Shown one piece after another: positions 40,781 to 46,982 of a DNA stretch of 46,982 bases; within the stretch, counting starts at the first letter, position 1; each line of letters begins with the position of its first letter. Position numbers and translations under genes: made by a program. The notes beneath the pieces are model-generated. The model had not been told where the DNA came from and did no database searches. It was given only the letters and a program-made list of their open reading frames with translations. The DNA comes from Candidatus Rifleibacteriota bacterium. GTDB lineage: Bacteria > Muiribacteriota > Ozemobacteria > Ozemobacterales > Ozemobacteraceae. The DNA is taken from the NCBI GenBank assembly GCA_028689875.1, contig JAQVCG010000008.1, forward strand, positions 1-46,982, written 5' to 3'.

Positions 40781-41811
40781 TATTTGTTACCTCCTGTTCC
40801 AAACTTAGGTGGAGCGAACATCTTATCAATTAGCGGAACAAATGCATTCATGATTAAAATCGAGTAACAAACTCCTTCGGGGTATCCACCTTTAAGTCTT
40901 ATCAAGAGGGTAATGATTCCGCATCCAATACCGAATAAAACGTTTCCGCGCCTTGACATCGGCGATGTAACCATGTCTGTAACCATAAAAAATGCACCGA
41001 GCATCAATCCGCCCGCCAGCAAATGAAAAATTGCGAAATTTATGCTATTGCCAACGAAATATGCACCCAAGAAAACTGTAAGTATCATTGAAACGGGTGC
41101 GTATAATCTAATGTGTCCTCGAATGAACAAGAACAGGGCACCGATCAAAACTGCAATCTTCGAAGTTTCACCGATAGAGCCTGCGAGGCCAATTCCCAAA
41201 AACATATCAGAAAAACTAATGTTTAAGGTTTGCATAGTATGTTCAATTATGGTTTTGCCTGATTCAGAGAGAGTAGTGAGCAGCGAGTTATTGGTAAGAG
41301 ACTCTTTAAGAAAGGCTAGGGGGGTTGCTGTTGAAACAGCGTCTACCCCGGGTTTTATCCAAGATGTCATATAAAGAGGCCAGCTTGCGAGGAGAATTGC
41401 ACGACCGATATGGGCCGGGTTAAAAATGTTTTGGCCAAGGCCGCCATAGACTTGTTTGCCGAAAGCTATTGCAATAAAACCGCCGGTAAAGGCTATCCAA
41501 GCGGGTATTGACGGTGGTAAACACAGTGCCAATAGAATGCCTGTTACTATTGCGCTTCCGTCTCTTAAAGTAGTTTTACTCTTAAAAAAGAATTTTTGAA
41601 TTGCGAATTCGGCGATGCAAGCGCCTGCGACCGTTGCAAGAATAACAGTCAACGCATAGAATCTAAAATTATATATTGCCATTGCCAAAACAGGAATCAG
41701 AGCAATATTTACATCCCACATTACTCGTGCAGTCGTAAGTCCGCTATGTATATGAGGCGAACTAGTAACCATAAGTCTTTTTGCTACAGCTGCTTGGTTT
41801 TCGGCGATCAT
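40780..41811 (-). CDS. rnfD: Rnf complex FMN-binding membrane subunit RnfD
   Basis: A 343-residue membrane protein with about nine to ten segments. The covalent FMN site is the Thr in VSTATPLAF near residue 158. TLRDGSAIVTGILLALCLPP and GGLGQNIFNPAHIGRAILLA are conserved in RnfD/NqrB. It overlaps rnfC by 4 nt. Confidence 0.95.
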   Translation of the reverse strand: MIAENQAAVAKRLMVTSSPHIHSGLTTARVMWDVNIALIPVLAMAIYNFRFYALTVILATVAGACIAEFAIQKFFFKSKTTLRDGSAIVTGILLALCLPPSIPAWIAFTGGFIAIAFGKQVYGGLGQNIFNPAHIGRAILLASWPLYMTSWIKPGVDAVSTATPLAFLKESLTNNSLLTTLSESGKTIIEHTMQTLNISFSDMFLGIGLAGSIGETSKIAVLIGALFLFIRGHIRLYAPVSMILTVFLGAYFVGNSINFAIFHLLAGGLMLGAFFMVTDMVTSPMSRRGNVLFGIGCGIITLLIRLKGGYPEGVCYSILIMNAFVPLIDKMFAPPKFGTGGNK

Positions 41812-43139
41812 TTTTTTCTATCCTTGATGCTTTGTTGGTGAATCATATGTTTTGCGAGCTTCATGTTTTGGACCAGCGGCAAAACAGCAGGACAGGTATA
41901 AGCGCAACAGCCGCATTCTATGCAGTCCATAACCGAAAGCCGAAAAGCGTCTTCCCAATTTCTGTGGTCCACATATTTTTTTATTAGTTGAGGTTGTAGT
42001 CCCATGGGGCAAGCTCTTTCGCAGTTCCCGCATCTTAAACAATTCGTTGAATCAGGCATTGCTGCCTCGTTTTCATCCCAGCACAAAATTCCGCCGGTCC
42101 CTTTTATGATCGGGACATTCAAATCAAAAAGTCCGAATCCCATCATCGGGCCGCCCATAATGATTTTTTTTAGGGGCACGTCATCCTTAAGACCGCCTGT
42201 CATTCCAATAAAATCGGCAACGGTGGTGCCCAGTCTTACTAAGTAGTTTCCGGGATTTTTAACGCAGTTTCCTGCTAATGTTACCGTTCTTTCCATTAAT
42301 GGCATTTTATAATTAACGCCGTAAGAAATGTAGGCTGCAGACGTAACATTAATGACTACTACTCCTACGTCTAGGGGCAATTTTCCTGATGGAATTTCGC
42401 GTTTTAAGCAAGCAGCAATGAGCTGTTTTTCTCCGCCTTGCGGGTATTTCGTAATAAGTGGCTGAACAGCAATTTCTTTATCACCGGCGAGTTTTTGATC
42501 AAAAAGCTCAATTGCATTCATCTTATTATTTTCTATAGCAATGATTCCATTTTTAACGTTTAAGACCTTCATTACAAGTCTGAGACCATTAATAATTTCG
42601 TCGGGATGTTCAAGCATCATTCTATGATCAGTTGTTAATGCCGGTTCACATTCTGCTCCGTTAAGAATTACTGTGTCGAGTTTTGATGTCTCGTTGGTTG
42701 TGAGTTTAACGTGTGTCGGGAAAGTTGCGCCACCTAGGCCTACTACTCCGGAATCTTGTATTCTTTGCCTTATTTCATCAGGGGTAAGGGTGAGTCCGTC
42801 TTCGTAGTTATACTCAGTCATGTTCGCTTCTTTGTCTCGTTCAATTACAACTGCGTGAGATGGCACCCCCATCGGGTGCATGAAATTACCTGCTCCGATA
42901 ATTGTGCCTGCAATAGAAGCGTGCACAGGGGCAGATACAAAACCGCCGGCTATAGCGATTTTATCACCGCATGCCACTTTATCTGCAATTTTTAGTATGG
43001 TCTTTGCGGGAGCGCCTTTGTGCTGGGATACATGCAAAATGACTCTATCTGGTAATGGCAGCGCTATAATTGGTTTATCAGCAGTAGCTTTAATTGATGG
43101 TGGATGTAAGCCTCCCGAGAATGTTTTTGGAGTTAGCAT
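41808..43139 (-). CDS. rnfC: Rnf complex NADH-interacting subunit RnfC
   Basis: A 443-residue peripheral subunit with FMN/NADH-binding features (GVVGLGGATFPTHVKLT, VILNGAECEPALTTDHRMML). Two C-terminal 4Fe-4S clusters follow (CLRCGNCERACPMGL near residue 365 and CIECGCCAYTCPAVL near 401). The complex couples ferredoxin-NAD electron transfer to Na+ or H+ pumping. It starts directly at the stop of the chemoreceptor gene (one-base overlap), so it is co-transcribed with it. Confidence 0.95.
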   Translation of the reverse strand: MLTPKTFSGGLHPPSIKATADKPIIALPLPDRVILHVSQHKGAPAKTILKIADKVACGDKIAIAGGFVSAPVHASIAGTIIGAGNFMHPMGVPSHAVVIERDKEANMTEYNYEDGLTLTPDEIRQRIQDSGVVGLGGATFPTHVKLTTNETSKLDTVILNGAECEPALTTDHRMMLEHPDEIINGLRLVMKVLNVKNGIIAIENNKMNAIELFDQKLAGDKEIAVQPLITKYPQGGEKQLIAACLKREIPSGKLPLDVGVVVINVTSAAYISYGVNYKMPLMERTVTLAGNCVKNPGNYLVRLGTTVADFIGMTGGLKDDVPLKKIIMGGPMMGFGLFDLNVPIIKGTGGILCWDENEAAMPDSTNCLRCGNCERACPMGLQPQLIKKYVDHRNWEDAFRLSVMDCIECGCCAYTCPAVLPLVQNMKLAKHMIHQQSIKDRKK

Positions 43140-45346
43140 TATTTATCCTCATTTATATTTTCTGTCTTTATATTAGCATCAATAGTTTTAAGTTTTGGGG
43201 CGATGCTACCTGACATTTCATTCGCTTCAAGGACGAAGTGTGCGAGCATTCTGTTCATTTCATCTGCTACCATGCTTAAATGTTTTGTGATTTTTGTCAT
43301 ATTGAGAGTTGAATCTCTTTGAGATTTCAAAGATGCTAATACGCTGTCAACTTCTCTTGTGGTTGTTTTAGTGGTTATAGAAAGATGTTCAATGCTATTA
43401 CTTATGGCTTCAATGTTTTTACTTTGTTCGGCTGAAGACTTAGTAATGTCTTGAACTTGTTTATTAACACTTTCAGATGACATACCAATTTCATCAAGGC
43501 AAACACCGGCTTGGTTCACAATTTTTACGCCTTCCTGAACTTTTTCTTTGCCCACACTCATTTCTTCAACAGCTTTATTTGTTTTATTTTGAATTTCATT
43601 AATCAATGCACCAATTTCTTCAGCTGCTTTTGCGCTTTGTTCTGCAAGTTTTTTAACGTTTGAGGCAACAACGACGAAACCTTTTCCTTGCTCACCAGCT
43701 CTTGCCGCTTCAATGCTGGCATTTAATGCCAACAGATTTGTTTGTCTTGCAATTGCGGTTATTGTTAAAACGATTTTTCCGATTTTTCTTGATTGTGCTT
43801 TTAGTTCTTCTAGTACTCTAGAAGAGTCTCCAACTGCATGTTCTATTTCTTTTATAGTTGTAGAAGCTTCTCTGACTGCTTCCATACCTTGATTAGCTTT
43901 AATTCTGTTTTGCACAAACTCTTCATATGTTCTGTTCGCACGTTTTGCAATTAATTGAGAGTTTGCTGATATTTCTTGAATTGCTGCAGCTGTAGCTTCT
44001 AAAGATACTGCTGAATCTTTAGAGGCTTTTGTAATTCTTTGTGTGTTTCCAAAAATTCCTTGTATTGATTCATTAGATTGTATTGTAAGGCTTGAAATGC
44101 TGCCTGCCATTTGCGATAGTCGCGCAATTACGTCTTGAATTTGTAAAAGCAATTTTTGAATATAACCGATAAATCTATTAAAACGGTCTGAAACTTCTGT
44201 TAATTCGTCTTTTCCAATTATCGCTAATCGTTTTGTTAAATCTCCACGTCCCTTTGAAATCTCGTCTAACCCTTGAGATACACCGTGAATTTGCTTAACA
44301 ATACCGCTCATTACATACATTGTTGCAAGAGTCATTGCTATCAGCCCAATAATTACCAGAAATAAAGAAAAATTCTGAGCTTTTTTAAGAGCTCCCATCA
44401 TGCTTTCTGTGTCAACTGTTGTCAGTACAACCCAATTTAAATTTTGAACAGGAACAGAAGCGATAAGAATATTTGCCTGATCTCTTTCTAAGTATGTGTT
44501 AAAATCATTTTTTGTTTTAGTGATTTTTGTTGCAATATCTTGTAATTCAACATTTTGAACGTGCTGATAAATACAGTATTTATCGCTCAATAAATAATCC
44601 GATTCGGGGTGTGCTACATAAAAACCGTCTTGGAGAGGATCTGTTGAAACCAATGTTGTTTTAGCCGATAAGCTTCCCAAAACTGAAGTTACAGGTTCAA
44701 GCAAACGTTCAAGATTGACTCCTATGACAGCTATTCCTATGCGTTTATTATCTTGCATTATGAGTTTATATAAATAGATAACTCTTTCTTTATATTCTTC
44801 AGTAAGTTTGAGCATCAGAACAGGGCTTTTTATAACAGTGTCTTTGCTCATGCCTTCACGTATTGCAGTATTAATAAACGGCAAGTAATTTTCATTCTCA
44901 AGGTCAGTATTCTTATGATCGGTCGGTAAAACTTTGTGCATTGTTTTGCCATCAGAATATCGCAAAATAGCTATTTCAACAACTTCACGGTTAAAAAATT
45001 CATCAACCGGAGTTTTCAAAATACTTTCTATCGGTCCATTCATGACTTCACGCCACAATTCTATATTTTCAGTGTTTTCCGGAGCTTGATCTATCCAAGA
45101 CAAAAATTGAACGAGAGCAGGCATTCCCGAAAGATATGTAACTATATTTTCGTATCCTGCAAAGAAGGCATCAATGCGACCTGCTTCAGCTTTGATTGAA
45201 GCAATTATTTGCAATGGAACCTGACTTTTTACCGCAAGGTGAATTTCATTTGAAGTGAAAAAAGTAAGACCGAGAAGCAGAGCAGACAATATTAAAAGAG
45301 TTATAAAAAGTCTTGTTTTAATTTTCAGATTAGAAAAAAAATTCAC
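43139..45346 (-). CDS. Methyl-accepting chemotaxis protein, Cache type
   Basis: A 735-residue transmembrane receptor. TM1 is at about residues 10-30 ([20 protein letters not shown]), followed by an outer double-Cache-like sensor of about 280 residues. TM2 is near 325-347 ([20 protein letters not shown]), then HAMP. The cytoplasmic signalling domain has the hairpin tip [20 protein letters not shown] near residue 535. Cache domains usually bind small organic ligands. There is no CheW-binding oddity or missing tip residue. The gene is placed in one operon with rnf (one-base overlap), 10 nt after the amidase gene, which suggests a link between taxis and energy state. Confidence 0.93.
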   Translation of the reverse strand: MNFFSNLKIKTRLFITLLILSALLLGLTFFTSNEIHLAVKSQVPLQIIASIKAEAGRIDAFFAGYENIVTYLSGMPALVQFLSWIDQAPENTENIELWREVMNGPIESILKTPVDEFFNREVVEIAILRYSDGKTMHKVLPTDHKNTDLENENYLPFINTAIREGMSKDTVIKSPVLMLKLTEEYKERVIYLYKLIMQDNKRIGIAVIGVNLERLLEPVTSVLGSLSAKTTLVSTDPLQDGFYVAHPESDYLLSDKYCIYQHVQNVELQDIATKITKTKNDFNTYLERDQANILIASVPVQNLNWVVLTTVDTESMMGALKKAQNFSLFLVIIGLIAMTLATMYVMSGIVKQIHGVSQGLDEISKGRGDLTKRLAIIGKDELTEVSDRFNRFIGYIQKLLLQIQDVIARLSQMAGSISSLTIQSNESIQGIFGNTQRITKASKDSAVSLEATAAAIQEISANSQLIAKRANRTYEEFVQNRIKANQGMEAVREASTTIKEIEHAVGDSSRVLEELKAQSRKIGKIVLTITAIARQTNLLALNASIEAARAGEQGKGFVVVASNVKKLAEQSAKAAEEIGALINEIQNKTNKAVEEMSVGKEKVQEGVKIVNQAGVCLDEIGMSSESVNKQVQDITKSSAEQSKNIEAISNSIEHLSITTKTTTREVDSVLASLKSQRDSTLNMTKITKHLSMVADEMNRMLAHFVLEANEMSGSIAPKLKTIDANIKTENINEDK

Positions 45347-45356
45347 AGTATTTTCC

Positions 45357-46844
45357 TTATTTTTCAGGTATGTTCAAGATTTGTCCGATTTTAATGATAG
45401 AATTTAGTTTGAGCGCATTAGCTTTGAGTAAAGAGTTTAAAGAAACCCTTTTTTTGGATGCAATTTTAGAAAGTGTGTCGCCAGATTTAACTTTGTATAG
45501 CGAAGCTGCTTTCTTTCTTAGCAGTTCATTTTTTTTTCTTAATTCATCTTGTTGTTTTTTTAATTTTGCCTTTTTAGCGGCTCTTTCTTTGCGAAGTCTT
45601 TCTGCTTTTTCTGCAGCCGCCTTTTTTGCATCTGCGTGAACACAGTATGCTATGTAACCTTCGTCAATGCCATCTTCGATTTCGCTAAGCAAAAAATCTG
45701 AAACTCCGGCATATATGCTTTGAGCCAGCTTGCTTCGGTTAATATTGTTTTTTAGTATTGAAGCGTCTTTAGAATTTGAAACGTAACCAAATTCAACCAA
45801 TATTGAAGGCATAGCGAGAGAGTGTAATACTTTAAAGCCAGCTCTTTTTACTCCTCTAGATGGGAGTTCTTGTATTGTATTTGCCAGTTTTATTTCAGTT
45901 TTTTCTGCTAAGAACTTGCTCTTATACATTATCTTAGCTTGTTTTTCAATTAATTCTTTTTTGCTAAGCGCTGTATCAATAGTAGAGGGCATTTGTGAAT
46001 CAGCGAAATCAACTTTATTTTCAATTTCGGCAACCAGTCTTTCTGCTTCTCCTACAGCTCCTTTTGGGGATTCATAATATACTTCTATTCCTCTTATGCT
46101 TTTAGTATTATTATAATTATAATGTAGACTTACAAAGGCATCGGCACCAAGATGCTCTGCAATTTGTCTTCTTCTATCGAGCGGAATAATGTAGTCGCCG
46201 TCTCTAGTTAAGACTGCTTTAAACTTTTTGTCTCTGTCAAAATAGGCTTTAACCAGTTTGCCCATAGCCATAACATGATTTTTTTCAATAATACCGTGCC
46301 CTGATGTTCCCGGGTCTTCTCCGCCGTGCCCCGGGTCTATTACTACTATTTTTACATTTTCGGATTTAAGTTGTTTAACTTCAGCAAGTTCAGCATCACG
46401 TTTTTGTTTTTGCTTGGCTGCAGGTTCACGTAAGAAGATAACTATTCTGTCACTTTTTCGCTCATTTGCAGGTAAAACAAATGTTTTAGCTTGAACTCCG
46501 GTCGGAGTTTTAAAATTGACATTTACACTCATGTCTTTATCAACTTCTTGAACTGTTAAAACTTCAAGAAAAGGATTTTGCAGAGGATAACGTTGTCTTC
46601 CCGGTCTAAACGAACAATTTTTAATGTTAAAATTCAGGCTTCCGTCTTTTATTAAATTAACTTCGCTGACTTTTGGGGGCTTTGTTAAATCCAGGACTAT
46701 CTGGGCTTCTTCAGGACTTTGCCAGAAACGAATATCGGTTATCCTTGTATTTATTTCAGCTAAACACACAGTGTTGGCTACTGAAAAGCATACAAAAAAT
46801 AAAATTAAAACAATTTTTTTTGTTAAAAGTTCGGTTTTTATCAC
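45357..46844 (-). CDS. N-acetylmuramoyl-L-alanine amidase with AMIN and LysM domains
   Basis: A 495-residue exported protein. A signal peptide ([20 protein letters not shown]) is followed by an AMIN domain at about residues 33-140 for septal or envelope targeting. The Amidase_3 domain is at about 163-390, with zinc and catalytic residues in [24 protein letters not shown] and [11 protein letters not shown] Lys/Ala-rich linker follows, then one LysM at about 450-494 ([20 protein letters not shown]). It cleaves the amide bond between muramic acid and the stem peptide, usually in daughter-cell separation. It is the first gene of the operon with the MCP and rnf genes. Confidence 0.92.
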   Translation of the reverse strand: MIKTELLTKKIVLILFFVCFSVANTVCLAEINTRITDIRFWQSPEEAQIVLDLTKPPKVSEVNLIKDGSLNFNIKNCSFRPGRQRYPLQNPFLEVLTVQEVDKDMSVNVNFKTPTGVQAKTFVLPANERKSDRIVIFLREPAAKQKQKRDAELAEVKQLKSENVKIVVIDPGHGGEDPGTSGHGIIEKNHVMAMGKLVKAYFDRDKKFKAVLTRDGDYIIPLDRRRQIAEHLGADAFVSLHYNYNNTKSIRGIEVYYESPKGAVGEAERLVAEIENKVDFADSQMPSTIDTALSKKELIEKQAKIMYKSKFLAEKTEIKLANTIQELPSRGVKRAGFKVLHSLAMPSILVEFGYVSNSKDASILKNNINRSKLAQSIYAGVSDFLLSEIEDGIDEGYIAYCVHADAKKAAAEKAERLRKERAAKKAKLKKQQDELRKKNELLRKKAASLYKVKSGDTLSKIASKKRVSLNSLLKANALKLNSIIKIGQILNIPEK

Positions 46845-46880
46845 TGATAGTTCCGGCTCTGATAAATTTCACTTGCAAAG

Positions 46881-46889
46881 AGTATATCA
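46881..46889 (-). promoter_or_regulatory. Extended -10 promoter before the amidase-MCP-rnf operon
   Basis: On the minus strand TGATATACT gives a TATACT -10 box with a TG extension; no good -35 is seen. Initiation near 46874 would leave a leader of about 30 nt. Further upstream, 46928-46947 holds an inverted repeat TAACTA/TAGTTA of unknown role. Confidence 0.45.
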
Positions 46890-46982
46890 GTTTTTAGCTT
46901 GGGATTCTATATATTTTTTTATCCCCTAACTATGTTCAATTAGTTAAGGAGTCTTATAAATTGCTTCATTCAACAATTCAAG

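Overview
This is a bacterial chromosomal window of about 47 kb, moderately AT-rich. It probably comes from an anaerobic bacterium with two membranes. Evidence for this is a six-gene Rnf complex, an AMIN/LysM amidase, a lipoprotein, three type IV pilin-like minor subunits, a Cache-type chemoreceptor and several exported TPR proteins. The phylum cannot be named safely from sequence alone. Unusually extended ribosomal proteins suggest a lineage far from the usual model organisms; a Riflebacteria-like lineage would fit but is only a guess.

Layout. (1) 1-6120: S10/spc-type ribosomal genes rplC(partial)-D-W-B-rpsS-rplV-rpsC-rplP-rpmC-rpsQ-rplN-rplX, closed by an intrinsic terminator. (2) 6176-23966: about 18 kb of other genes split the usual rplX-rplE junction. 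They are tRNA-Val, two SPOUT methyltransferases and recD2 in one run, a HAD 5'-nucleotidase, a dihydrolipoamide dehydrogenase-like flavoprotein with a large TPR/zinc-ribbon membrane protein, a second TPR protein, a 41-residue Cys-rich protein, a coiled-coil protein, an abundant-looking acidic exported protein, three minor pilins, mazG, aroK and a small exported Cys protein. (3) 23883-33095: the rest of the spc and alpha operons, from rplE to rplQ, restarted by a near-consensus promoter. (4) 33102-34543: two ECF-type ABC ATPases. (5) 34506-35960: a lipoprotein. (6) 36253-37165: an otherwise gene-free region holding two tandem, related, roughly 300-nt noncoding RNA genes. (7) 37167-46844: a RseC-like protein, an exported protein, and a long minus-strand operon amidase-MCP-rnfC-D-G-E-A-B.

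Main discovery candidate. Each RNA gene at 36281-36581 and 36854-37165 has a sigma-54 (-24/-12) promoter with exact GG-N10-GC spacing, a 5' hairpin whose stem changes while its 11-nt loop stays nearly constant, a CU tract and a CA tract, a GUCAUC/GAUGAC hairpin, two unpaired-looking UCCUCUC motifs able to pair with purine-rich ribosome binding sites, and an intrinsic terminator. I read them as paralogous sigma-54-controlled regulatory RNAs, perhaps base-pairing with ribosome binding sites or titrating a protein. I do not recognise the family.

Second theme. Three large-subunit proteins that line or neighbour the peptide exit are enlarged: L22 carries an S13-like N-terminal domain, L29 a roughly 145-residue C-terminal helical extension, and L17 a roughly 85-residue insertion. 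Together they suggest a remodelled exit-tunnel rim.
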